Positions 9,436 through 18,336 of a DNA stretch of 36,179 bases are shown one piece after another. This DNA is from an uncultured Saprospiraceae bacterium (GTDB lineage Bacteria; Bacteroidota; Bacteroidia; Chitinophagales; Saprospiraceae). Position numbers and translations under genes: made by a program. The stretch lies in contig CAMZLN010000066.1 of the NCBI GenBank assembly GCA_947311465.1, positions 1 through 36,179 of the forward strand, written 5' to 3'. Every line of letters starts with the position of its first letter. Position 1 is the stretch's first letter. The notes under the pieces were generated by a model. That model saw only the letters and a program-made list of their open reading frames with translations, searched no databases and was not told the DNA's origin.

Positions 9436-10005
9436 TTACACAATGATCACCAACAAACTTCGCGGCCCCTGCGCCCCAATGACCAAGCACTGTTCAATGT
9501 CCGCAGTCTTTGACGGTCCAGCTATAAATACCCCAAAATCAGAATCAGAATGAGTTTCTAGTCTTCGATAAGCATCATGCATATCCCCAACTATATTTCT
9601 TTTATCAAGGATTATCACCAAATGTTCTGCAATAAAAGGAATGACTCGATGGGGAAGATGTTGATTATCCACCCAAATCGCCCCGTTTTCAACCACACCA
9701 AATGCTCCCTGAACAATAGCTAAATCCAAAGGATGAATATCTCGTGGAGCAATGTTTTTAGTTTCAATTCCTTCAATGTCAATTTCAGGAATCGTATTTA
9801 CTATACGTTGATGATTTGAAAAATGAGTTTGAATTACTTCTTCAATAGATTGATTTTCTGCGATATGAACAACTGTAGCGGCACTGGTTTTTGATGCTTC
9901 AATGAAGCTCAATAATGAATCATTATTTCCAAAATTTGGAATTTTCGGAAGATCAATATTTTCAGGCTTATTTGATTTTATTCTATTAATTATTTGATTT
10001 TTCAT
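9436..10005 (-). CDS. lutC: Lactate utilization protein C (LUD domain)
   Basis: 189 aa LUD-type protein (IHPLDLAIVQGAFGVVENGAIWVDN...EHLVIILDKRNIV...FIAGPSKTADIEQCLVIGAQGPRSL). Confidence 0.88.
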   Translation of the reverse strand: MKNQIINRIKSNKPENIDLPKIPNFGNNDSLLSFIEASKTSAATVVHIAENQSIEEVIQTHFSNHQRIVNTIPEIDIEGIETKNIAPRDIHPLDLAIVQGAFGVVENGAIWVDNQHLPHRVIPFIAEHLVIILDKRNIVGDMHDAYRRLETHSDSDFGVFIAGPSKTADIEQCLVIGAQGPRSLLVIIV

Positions 10006-10020
10006 ATTTATTTTGGCTTG

Positions 10021-10047
10021 TATTTTCTAGTTTTTCACAGTTTCTAA
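10021..10047 (+). repeat. Dispersed extragenic repeat, copy 1 (diverged)
   Basis: TATTTTCTAGTTTTTCACAGTTTCTAA, similar to ATTTATTTTTTCACAGTTCCTAAA. Confidence 0.4.
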
Positions 10048-10107
10048 GTTAACAATTCCCCAAAAACGATATTAATTTGAGAGAAAAAGAAATTTTGACT
10101 TGCTTTT

Positions 10108-11469
10108 TCACCCACCACTTTTTTTCACCCATTCCCTAAAACTCTCCTTAGCTGCAGGTGGCATCGCTCTATTTTTTGCCCATTTATTTGGAGAAATATT
10201 AAACATCGATTTAGGTAATTTTCTTAAAGAAAACCGCATCATTTTAGTATAAAATTTAAATTTTTTCTCATTTTTTAAAATAGAAGCAGTTATTTTCATT
10301 GATTTCTCCTTCATTTTACCCAAATGACCTTCCTTGCCAATTACTTGTCTCCATTTATACAGCTGATGGGCAATATCAATTTTTACAGGACAAACATCTT
10401 CACATGACCCACATAATGTAGAAGCGAACGGTAAATCACTATGTTTTTTCAAATCAGTATTAGGGGCTAAAATAGAACCAATAGGTCCAGGAATTGTAAA
10501 TTGATAACTATGTCCTCCGCTGCGTCGATAAATAGGGCAAGTATTCATACAAGCACCACAGCGAATACATTTCAATGATGAATAAAAATCCTTTTGAGCT
10601 AGTTTTTCCGAACGACCATTGTCCACAATCACAATATGCATTTCCCCCGTCGGTTTTGGTTTTTTATGGTGAGAAGTATAAACCGTGATGGCTTGTCCTG
10701 TAGCGCTTCTTGCCAAAACCCTCGTAAAAACGCCCAGATGTTCCCGTTTAGGAATGATTTTCTCCAATCCCATACAGTGTATTTGTATGGGAGCGATGTG
10801 CGTGCCCATATCTGCATTTCCTTCATTGGTACAAACGACTACTTCACCTGTTTCTGCGACCGCAAAATTCACACCTGTAATTGCCCCTTCGCAAACGAGA
10901 AATTTTTCACGAAGATGTAATCGAGCTGCATTGGTCAAATAATCAGGATCTGCATTTCCTTTTTCTGTATTCAATTGCTCGTGAAACAATTCCCCAACTT
11001 CTTCTTTTTTGATATGAATGGCAGGAAGTACAATGTGACTTGGTGGTTCATTTCTCATTTGAATAATGCGTTCCCCCAAATCTGTATCCATCACTTCAAT
11101 GCCATTAGATTCCAAATAAGGATTGAGATGACACTCTTCAGTGAGCATAGATTTACTCTTTACAACTTTTGTAATTTTGTGTTTTTTAAGAATACCGTGC
11201 ACAATTTTATTATGTGCTTCCCCATCTTCTGCCCAGTGGATATGAACACCATTAGCAAGAGCATTTTTTTCAAATTCTAATAAATAGTTATCTAGATTTC
11301 CTAAGACATGCGCTTTAATTTGACTAGCAATATCACGCAATTGTTCCCATTCTGCTACTTTATTTATTGCAATATCCCGTTTGCTACGAATAAACCACAA
11401 CGCTTGGTCGTGCCAATCTGTACGTTCCGTATTAGCTATAAATATTTCTGCTTTTTTTGCGTGGTTCAT
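10108..11469 (-). CDS. lutB: Lactate utilization iron-sulfur protein B
   Basis: 453 aa with CIRCGACMNTCPIYRRSGGHSY and CGSCEDVCPVKI ferredoxin-like clusters plus a LUD domain (GVNFAVAETGEVVVCTNEGN). Confidence 0.92.
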   Translation of the reverse strand: MNHAKKAEIFIANTERTDWHDQALWFIRSKRDIAINKVAEWEQLRDIASQIKAHVLGNLDNYLLEFEKNALANGVHIHWAEDGEAHNKIVHGILKKHKITKVVKSKSMLTEECHLNPYLESNGIEVMDTDLGERIIQMRNEPPSHIVLPAIHIKKEEVGELFHEQLNTEKGNADPDYLTNAARLHLREKFLVCEGAITGVNFAVAETGEVVVCTNEGNADMGTHIAPIQIHCMGLEKIIPKREHLGVFTRVLARSATGQAITVYTSHHKKPKPTGEMHIVIVDNGRSEKLAQKDFYSSLKCIRCGACMNTCPIYRRSGGHSYQFTIPGPIGSILAPNTDLKKHSDLPFASTLCGSCEDVCPVKIDIAHQLYKWRQVIGKEGHLGKMKEKSMKITASILKNEKKFKFYTKMMRFSLRKLPKSMFNISPNKWAKNRAMPPAAKESFREWVKKSGG

Positions 11470-11551
11470 CTTGAAATAAATTGAATAATGAAATCATGAA
11501 TCGTAAAAGTAATCAATTCGTTATTTGTAATTAAATTATTCGTCCACGATT

Positions 11552-11911
11552 CTACACCACATAACTTTGCCGCTTGACCAAAGAAAAATAATCCCCTTGA
11601 ATTTCCAAATACCCATAATCATAGCAAAAATAATAAATAGAGCCTTTCTTAGTTGTATAAATATTAGTGAAGTAAGATAAATTAAATCCCTTATCCAATA
11701 GAACTTTTTTATGAACTTTAGCTTTTCCTTCGGGATTGAGCAATTCCAAAATTTTTCTATTTTTTTTAAGAATCTGATTAATATCCTTAATCATTGTATT
11801 TGAAATTGCATTAATTCTATTGTTATAACTTGTTCTACATGTATCGGAACAATATTTCTTATCTTTTCGTCCTATAAAGGATTCTTGGCATTCAATACAA
11901 ATTTTTTTCAT
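11552..11911 (-). CDS. Small zinc-ribbon-containing protein of unknown function
   Basis: 119 aa, CIECQESFIGRKDKKYCSDTC (CxxC...CxxxC) N-terminal ribbon. Confidence 0.65.
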   Translation of the reverse strand: MKKICIECQESFIGRKDKKYCSDTCRTSYNNRINAISNTMIKDINQILKKNRKILELLNPEGKAKVHKKVLLDKGFNLSYFTNIYTTKKGSIYYFCYDYGYLEIQGDYFSLVKRQSYVV

Positions 11912-12158
11912 AGATTAAAGTTTTTACTCATTGATGCAAATTAGTTTTTAGATCAAGTTTTTCTGTCACACCTCTATATCAATAGAATAGCAGTTTTCTA
12001 AAGCTGCAACAATATAATGTTTTTATATGAAAAAGTATAAATCTCCATTCAATTTTAAGAATTTTAAAAAATAGTAATAAGAATCATTAACTATTATGTA
12101 CTTTGGTATCTCCAAATTCCGTTACCATTAAAAAATTTTCAAACGCAAAACCAAAACT

Positions 12159-14402
12159 ATGTATAAATCCATTTTTTTGCTCCTATTTCTATTGAGTGTA
12201 CAATTTAGTTTTTCACAAGATAATGACAATGTTCCAATGCGTGTGATACACGCAACTGCTGTACCACAAGATGTCGCTGTTCAGAATATTTTCGTTGATG
12301 AAAATAATACTAAATGGGTTGCCAATTCAAAAGGAATTTATAGAATAAATTCAGTTGATAACGCTACCAAAAAAACATCTACGCCAGGTGAATGGTCCTT
12401 GCTTAGACAATATGGAGGGAATTCCAACTTGGTTATTCAAAAATATGAATTAGAAAAATTATCATCAGCCCAAAGCTTTGAAAAGGCTAAGGGTGAAGGA
12501 AAAATCACGACAACTTATTATGATGCTAAGAGAAAACATCTTTGGGTAGGAACAGATGACTCAGGGCTTTATAAATATAAAATTGGAAAGGAAGTTAAGT
12601 TATTAAAACGCTTTAATACATCAAATTCCGATTTAAAATCAAATCATATTAATTCTGTTGTGGTTGATAAATACAAAAGAGTTTGGGTAGGTACAGATAA
12701 AGGAGTTCTGTTTGGACGTGATGATCACTGGAAATTATATGAAGATGATTCAAAAATTTTATCAGTTTTACCTTTGGGTTTAGATGTTTGGATTTTAGGT
12801 CAAGAAATTCTTTGGAAAGTTGATGAAAATGGGCGTTGGTATCCAGGAGATATTGACCCAAAATTATCAAAGGGTACTATTAAAAGTATGACATTTGATA
12901 GTGATGCGAAATTATGGGTTGCTTCGGATATTATTACACGATATGATGTGGTTAAAAATAAAGTAGAACGTTTTGACCGATCAAATGGATTTATGGCAAA
13001 ACATATTAATTGTATAAAATTGGATAAGGATAATGCTCTATGGGTAGGTACTGACCAAGGTTTATTTCTAATTGATAAAGAATCTGCAATGACTGTCAGC
13101 TTGATGGTTAGCAAATCTCTAAGTTGTTCAGGATTTAAAGATGATGCTGCGCTACAAGTAAATATTATGGGTGGAGTTCCACCTTACGTGTACAAGTGGG
13201 ATAATGAATATATCGGAGCAAATCCTACCAATGTTGGTCCAGGCTATTACAAGGTTATGGTGACTGATTCATTGGGGCAAAAACGTGAAGTAAGTGCTGA
13301 AATTATAGACAACCGTCTTAAAGTACTAGTGGAAAAGGAAGGTAGAGAATCAAGCCCTAACGCACTTGACGGTACGGCCAAATTAAACATAGAAGGCGGT
13401 GAAAAACCATACAAAATTGCTTGGGATAATGGAGAGAAAAAAGAAAAGGCGAAGCGCCTTTCCGCAGGACAACATCAAGTTACTATTTCTGATGCTTCAG
13501 GTTGTTCAACCACGATGACCGTAAATATCGCTGGACAAGCGATTGCTGCAACAGCAACGAAATTGAATATATTAGTGGAACAAGGTAAAGCATTGAATTG
13601 TGCTGGAAAGAAAACAGCAAGTATTGATGTAATTGCTCAAGGAGGAAAGCCACCTTATAAATATGAATGGAGTCACGGATTAGAAGGAAAAAGCCCATCT
13701 GGAATTGGAAGTGGAACATATTCAGTAACCGTTACCGATGCCGCCAATCATAAAGCACTTGGCTCCGTTACGATTAATGCACCAAAATCACTTTCTGCTT
13801 TTGCGGTACAAACTAGTCCTGCAAGTAGAAGAAAAAGAAATGGTGTAGCATCCGTAACCGTTTATGGTGGAACTGCAGGTTATAAATATCTATGGGACAA
13901 TGGAGCTACTACAAAAGAAGCTAAAAAATTGACTAAAGGAAAACATTCTGTAACAGTTACAGACATGAATGGGTGTATTGCTGTAGCGAATGTCAATCTT
14001 TCTAAAAAAGAAGTTGCCGTTCTGGCTTTAAACTCTGGCAAATTGCGAAAAGGTCAAATTTATAGATTAGATAAGTTATATTTTCCAGCAGACAGTACAG
14101 ATATGACAGTAGAATCTTTGTCATCGATGGATGAATTATTGTCTTTTTTACATAAAAATTCAAAGGTTAAAATAGAAGTTGGTGGACATACCAATAATAT
14201 CCCTAAAGATGAATATTGTGATCGTTTGTCAACCGCTAGAGCGAAATCTGTTGCTAAATATTTGATTAGTAAAGGAATAGAAGGAAATAGAGTTTTCTAT
14301 AAAGGTTATGGTAAGCGTAAGCCAATTGCTTCTAATAATACATCTAGTGGTAGAGCAAAGAATCAACGTGTTGAAATTAAAATTTTGGAAACAGGGAATT
14401 AA
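12159..14402 (+). CDS. Two-component-regulator-propeller + SprB-repeat + OmpA C-terminal domain protein
   Basis: 747 aa. Propeller repeats (LWVGTDDSGLYKY, VWVGTDKGVLFG, LWVGTDQGLFLI); four SprB-like repeats (GG.PPY.Y.WDN...Y.VTVTD..GC); OmpA-like C-terminus (VKIEVGGHTNN...LSTARAKSVAKYLISKGI...NQRVEIKI). Confidence 0.85.
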   Translation: MYKSIFLLLFLLSVQFSFSQDNDNVPMRVIHATAVPQDVAVQNIFVDENNTKWVANSKGIYRINSVDNATKKTSTPGEWSLLRQYGGNSNLVIQKYELEKLSSAQSFEKAKGEGKITTTYYDAKRKHLWVGTDDSGLYKYKIGKEVKLLKRFNTSNSDLKSNHINSVVVDKYKRVWVGTDKGVLFGRDDHWKLYEDDSKILSVLPLGLDVWILGQEILWKVDENGRWYPGDIDPKLSKGTIKSMTFDSDAKLWVASDIITRYDVVKNKVERFDRSNGFMAKHINCIKLDKDNALWVGTDQGLFLIDKESAMTVSLMVSKSLSCSGFKDDAALQVNIMGGVPPYVYKWDNEYIGANPTNVGPGYYKVMVTDSLGQKREVSAEIIDNRLKVLVEKEGRESSPNALDGTAKLNIEGGEKPYKIAWDNGEKKEKAKRLSAGQHQVTISDASGCSTTMTVNIAGQAIAATATKLNILVEQGKALNCAGKKTASIDVIAQGGKPPYKYEWSHGLEGKSPSGIGSGTYSVTVTDAANHKALGSVTINAPKSLSAFAVQTSPASRRKRNGVASVTVYGGTAGYKYLWDNGATTKEAKKLTKGKHSVTVTDMNGCIAVANVNLSKKEVAVLALNSGKLRKGQIYRLDKLYFPADSTDMTVESLSSMDELLSFLHKNSKVKIEVGGHTNNIPKDEYCDRLSTARAKSVAKYLISKGIEGNRVFYKGYGKRKPIASNNTSSGRAKNQRVEIKILETGN

Positions 14403-14426
14403 GAATTAAAATATAGGTTAAAATTT

Positions 14427-14467
14427 ATGGGCTATTTAGGTATCAATTGATAACCTAAATAACCCAT
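14427..14467. terminator. Bidirectional terminator-like palindrome between convergent genes
   Basis: ATGGGCTATTTAGGTATCAATTGATAACCTAAATAACCCAT, near-perfect 41-nt palindrome between a + gene end (14402) and a - gene end (14673). Confidence 0.6.
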
Positions 14468-14645
14468 ATAATTAAAATTGCATGTTTTTATAATTAAGGA
14501 GTTGTGTAGAAATAAATGTTCAGAATTTAAGTTTTTATTTTATCCATATTTATCCATAATTTGGAGTTTGAAATAGGAGTTTATCTAGATAAGTGACATT
14601 TTTCAAACTACCAAATAGGGGTAAAAGAATTAGTTAAAAATGAAC

Positions 14646-14669
14646 ATTTATTTTTTCACAGTTCCTAAA
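14646..14669 (+). repeat. Dispersed extragenic repeat, copy 2
   Basis: ATTTATTTTTTCACAGTTCCTAAA. Confidence 0.55.
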
Positions 14670-14672
14670 GTT

Positions 14673-15740
14673 CTATTTATTAAAAGCTGCCCATTTATCA
14701 TTTACAACAGCTTCTGCATCTAATAAAGCCAATACTTCATCAGCAATATTTTCGCTTAATTCTAAAAATGTTGTAAATCCCACGCATGACGCATTGATTT
14801 CACCTAATATATAAATATCTTTCTTTGTTTTTTTATCAGTATCAAGAATGAAATCAGCAGTCCAAATTAATGGTAAATCATAGTTTCCTAAACGTTGTTG
14901 AATAAGTGGTAGCGATTTCACAACCAATTCCACTAATTCAGGCCACATTTCAGGTGTGTCATAGCGATATTTTGCCCCAGAAAAAAGAGTTGCAGAGAAA
15001 GCATCTTTTGTATCTGCTGGCTTTTTATGAACGATATTAACTACTTTATTTCTTAGCATTAATACACGAATTTCACCTTCTACAATTCTTTCTAAAAAAG
15101 GCATGTCTAATATCATTCCATTTTCCCCTTCTAGATATTGGATACAAAATTCTAGAAATTCTAGTAATGATTTTTCTTCTGTATGATTGTCCTTGGCTTC
15201 TGTAAGTTTAAGTTTCGCGTCTAAAGGAATTTTTCCTTTGTATTTATCTGCATTTAGGACTTCAACTCTCCAAATGCCTTCTCCAGCTGAACCACGATTT
15301 TGCTTTATGACCCGAACCCCATTTTTTAATGTTTTGGGCAGCATCTCTTTCATGGTTTCATATTCATAATATGTGTAAACATCTTCAGGAACTAAACTAG
15401 TGCCTTTGAGTCGTTCAACAGAATTTTTAGCACCATAAGCAATCATTGCATCTGGATGTGGCAATCCTTCAACTCCATTGTTAACCAACTCTTTTAACAT
15501 TTGAAAATAACCTACTTCATTTGGTAAGTTTCCTGGATTTACACGACTAATATAAGCATCCGCTTTATTTACGGTATAACGGTAAATTTCTCCTCTATCT
15601 TCATCGGTATAAAAAATAATTTCAGCTGTCCACCCTCTGCTTTGAAGAGAATCAATTATGGGTTTAGAATCTTTTCTAAATCCATAGGTTCCTTTATCAG
15701 ATCCTCCTCGTGCTTCAAAAATAATGATGTGTTTTTTCAT
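14673..15740 (-). CDS. Cj0069-family ATP-grasp-like protein
   Basis: 355 aa; VIKQNRGSAGEGIWRVEV, IVEGEIRVLMLRNKVVNIVHKKP and WTADFILDTDKK...ILGEINASCVGF give ATP-grasp signatures. Confidence 0.75.
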   Translation of the reverse strand: MKKHIIIFEARGGSDKGTYGFRKDSKPIIDSLQSRGWTAEIIFYTDEDRGEIYRYTVNKADAYISRVNPGNLPNEVGYFQMLKELVNNGVEGLPHPDAMIAYGAKNSVERLKGTSLVPEDVYTYYEYETMKEMLPKTLKNGVRVIKQNRGSAGEGIWRVEVLNADKYKGKIPLDAKLKLTEAKDNHTEEKSLLEFLEFCIQYLEGENGMILDMPFLERIVEGEIRVLMLRNKVVNIVHKKPADTKDAFSATLFSGAKYRYDTPEMWPELVELVVKSLPLIQQRLGNYDLPLIWTADFILDTDKKTKKDIYILGEINASCVGFTTFLELSENIADEVLALLDAEAVVNDKWAAFNK

Positions 15741-15893
15741 GCTAAATTTTTTAGATTTTTAGAATATATTTAAAAATCCAAATCTATAAAATATAGATTA
15801 CAAATGAGTTGACTAGAGTCATATGTCAATATGATTGTAATTAGTAGTTAATATGAAAAAAATCATATTTTAGGGCTAACATTATTTTTGGAC

Positions 15894-15936
15894 TGACTTT
15901 TTGTCATGCCTTTTTGTTTAATTAGGACAAAATGTC
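15894..15936 (+). promoter_or_regulatory. Two palindromic candidate activator sites (GAC-N5-GTC) upstream of Hsp20
   Basis: TGACTTTTTGTCA (15894-15906) and GACAAAATGTC (15926-15936), centres 31 bp apart. Confidence 0.5.
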
Positions 15937-15963
15937 TATGTTTTCCATTAAAAATATTCAAAA

Positions 15964-15979
15964 TGGCAGAAAAATAGCA
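15964..15979 (+). promoter_or_regulatory. Sigma54-like (-24/-12) promoter for Hsp20
   Basis: TGGCAGAAAAATAGCA: GG-N10-GC spacing, two mismatches from TGGCAC-N5-TTGCA. Confidence 0.5.
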
Positions 15980-16076
15980 ATGGAATAGCATTTGATAAAG
16001 ATTAAGTAGGTGAACATATTACCACCTGCTTAGATGAAAGTTATTAAATTAAATTAATAAACCAAAATATATAATT

Positions 16077-16523
16077 ATGAATTACGTCAGAAGATCACCT
16101 AGATTAAGTCAAACAGGATTTTTCCCAGTTGCAGCTATTCTAAATGAATTGGCACATGGTAAACCTACAATTACTGAACAGGACAATGTAAACACATTTA
16201 CTCCGTTAGTAAATATCATTGAAACGAAAGATGACTTTAGAATTGAAATGATTATTCCAGGGTGGAGCAAAAAAGAAATTAATGTACAACTAGAAAATGC
16301 TCAATTAAAGATAAGTGGGGAAAGAGATTTTGTTGAAAAAGAAGGAGAGACTTATTTGAGAAAAGAGTTTGATTTGAGTAAATTTAATCGTTCATTTCAG
16401 ATTCCAGATTCTGTAAATTTATCTAAAGTAAAAGCAAATTTCAAGAATGGAATCTTGATCATTAATTTAGCAAAGAAGGAGGAGTCAAAAGAATTGCCAC
16501 CAAGAAAAATCGAAATTGGATAA
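16077..16523 (+). CDS. Hsp20/alpha-crystallin family small heat shock protein
   Basis: 148 aa; PLVNIIETKDDFRIEMIIPGWSKKEINVQLENAQLKISGE...FQIPDSVNLSKVKANFKNGILIINLAKKE. Confidence 0.95.
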   Translation: MNYVRRSPRLSQTGFFPVAAILNELAHGKPTITEQDNVNTFTPLVNIIETKDDFRIEMIIPGWSKKEINVQLENAQLKISGERDFVEKEGETYLRKEFDLSKFNRSFQIPDSVNLSKVKANFKNGILIINLAKKEESKELPPRKIEIG

Positions 16524-16591
16524 TTGAGAATATTTATTTATTCTGAATTTTCAATTTCTAAATTTTTGAAAGAAAAGTTTAGGTTAATTTT

Positions 16592-16623
16592 AAAAGTGAT
16601 ATCAATTTGGTATCACTTTTTTG
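16592..16623 (+). terminator. Rho-independent-like terminator after Hsp20
   Basis: AAAAGTGATA...TATCACTTTT perfect 10-bp stem followed by T residues. Confidence 0.8.
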
Positions 16624-16731
16624 TTGTACAAATCGAGTTTATAGCGTTATGTTACTATAAAAAAGTGTCCTATGCATAAAACATTACAATCTGTAGTAGA
16701 AATTAATACAATAGAAATTGAAGACTAACTC

Positions 16732-18153
16732 TTATTTACGAATTTTTAACCGATCACCAGGATTTGGTAATTTAAAAAGAGTAAAATCATTATCCTTCAT
16801 TAATGTTCTTAAAGTCGTTTTTGGATACTTACGTAGGACATCTCTGATGGAATCTGAATTTTTCATTGTATAATACTCAAAATTGGAATCATAGATTTTA
16901 TCCAAAATCTTTAGTTTCATGTGAATATCTTTGTATTTATCAATGACTACCTTTTTTACTTCCTGCTGTGGTATTGAAACCCCAACACTTGCAATTACGG
17001 ATGTGGTATTATTTGAACCAACAGGCTGAAATATGACTAATTTTTGTCCAATACTAATTTGATTGGTTGGTAAGTTATTCCAAGCACGGATATTGTAAAT
17101 ATTGCAATCAAAAAGTTTTGATAATTTATAGATATCATCACCAGATTGTACAGTATATTCTGATTTTGTAAAGAAATTCATTGGATTATACCCTCTAAAC
17201 ATACCATCGTATAAGGATACATGACTTAATAAATATTCACAGTCAGGATTATTGACATATTTGCTTAAAATATCTGTAGCACGTTTTGGGATGATTAGAT
17301 AATTCCCAACATAACTTCGGGGAATTTTATTTTGCTTGTATGAAGGATTTAATGCCTGCAATGTATAAATAGGTACACCCGTAATCGCAGAAATTTGTGT
17401 GAAAGTCATTTCATGATATACTTTTATACTTTCAATAACTTGCATGTCCATATCTGGATAAGTAGGCTGTAGATCATGATAATAATAGTAATTTACTAAA
17501 TAACTAGCGGCTATGAAAGCTGAAACATAATTTCTCGTTTCCCTAGGTAAATACTTCTTTATTTTCCAATAATCATGGCTTTTTCCTTTACGAATAGCCT
17601 TGCGCACTCTTCCCGGACCACCATTATATGCAGCCAATGCTAGATCCCAGTTTCCAAATTTGCTATGTAAAACGGAAAGATATTCTAAAGCGGATTGAGT
17701 TGCTTTGTTTGGGTCTAATCGTTCATCGACTAAACTATTTATATTCAGATTATATTCTCTTGCCGTTGGAGCCATAAATTGCCATAAGCCTTTGGCACTT
17801 GACCTAGATTCTGCAAATGGTATCAAGGCTGATTCTACTACTGCTAGATATTTTAAATCTTTAGGCATATTTCTTTCTTCCAAATATTTTTCAAACATTG
17901 GAAAATAGGTAACTATTCGACCTAAAATTGCAGATGCTTTTTGGCGATCTTTAACGGTATAGGTTTTTAAATAACTTTTTACGGTAGAATTGTATTTGGA
18001 TTGAACACAAAGATTCAAATTATTTAATCTGAATTGAATCTCTGAATCAGAAAGTTCATCTATTGGAGTATTTGGATCCGTAAAATTTAACGAATTTGCA
18101 ATTGCAATTTGACTCAAGAGTAGAAAAAAAATAATTTTTGTGATAAATTGCAT
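16732..18153 (-). CDS. MltD-like lytic transglycosylase with LysM domains
   Basis: 473 aa; SLT signature (ESALIPFAESRSSAKGLWQFMAPTAREYNL...ALAAYNGGPGRVRKAI) and C-terminal LysM (YTVQSGDDIYKLSKLFDCNIYNIRAWNNL). Confidence 0.92.
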   Translation of the reverse strand: MQFITKIIFFLLLSQIAIANSLNFTDPNTPIDELSDSEIQFRLNNLNLCVQSKYNSTVKSYLKTYTVKDRQKASAILGRIVTYFPMFEKYLEERNMPKDLKYLAVVESALIPFAESRSSAKGLWQFMAPTAREYNLNINSLVDERLDPNKATQSALEYLSVLHSKFGNWDLALAAYNGGPGRVRKAIRKGKSHDYWKIKKYLPRETRNYVSAFIAASYLVNYYYYHDLQPTYPDMDMQVIESIKVYHEMTFTQISAITGVPIYTLQALNPSYKQNKIPRSYVGNYLIIPKRATDILSKYVNNPDCEYLLSHVSLYDGMFRGYNPMNFFTKSEYTVQSGDDIYKLSKLFDCNIYNIRAWNNLPTNQISIGQKLVIFQPVGSNNTTSVIASVGVSIPQQEVKKVVIDKYKDIHMKLKILDKIYDSNFEYYTMKNSDSIRDVLRKYPKTTLRTLMKDNDFTLFKLPNPGDRLKIRK

Positions 18154-18185
18154 GGTTTATGTGTTTTGTGTCTAGTGATTCAATA

Positions 18186-18231
18186 AGGAACTGTGAAAAA
18201 ATAAATCTATATTTATTTTGTCACCGTTCCT
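18186..18231. repeat. Dispersed extragenic repeat, inverted pair (palindromic copy 3)
   Basis: AGGAACTGTGAAAAAATAAAT-CTAT-ATTTATTTTGTCACCGTTCCT: 21-bp arms with two mismatches, 4-nt loop. Confidence 0.65.
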
Positions 18232-18246
18232 AAACTAATTCGGAAC

Positions 18247-18270
18247 ATTTATTTCTTCGTAATTCCTAAA
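18247..18270 (+). repeat. Dispersed extragenic repeat, copy 4
   Basis: ATTTATTTCTTCGTAATTCCTAAA, 16 bp after the inverted pair. Confidence 0.5.
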
Positions 18271-18336
18271 AAGTGCAAAAATGCAGAAAATTTATCAAAT
18301 TAAAAAATTTGACATGTGTAATTATTTGTATATTTT

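Noticed and set aside
10636-11280. Plus-strand ORFs antisense to lutB
   Set aside because: lutB has clear Fe-S motifs on the minus strand; these are reading-frame shadows.
16672-16728. Possible 18-aa peptide MHKTLQSVVEINTIEIED
   Set aside because: Too short to separate from chance, sits after the Hsp20 terminator with no promoter seen.
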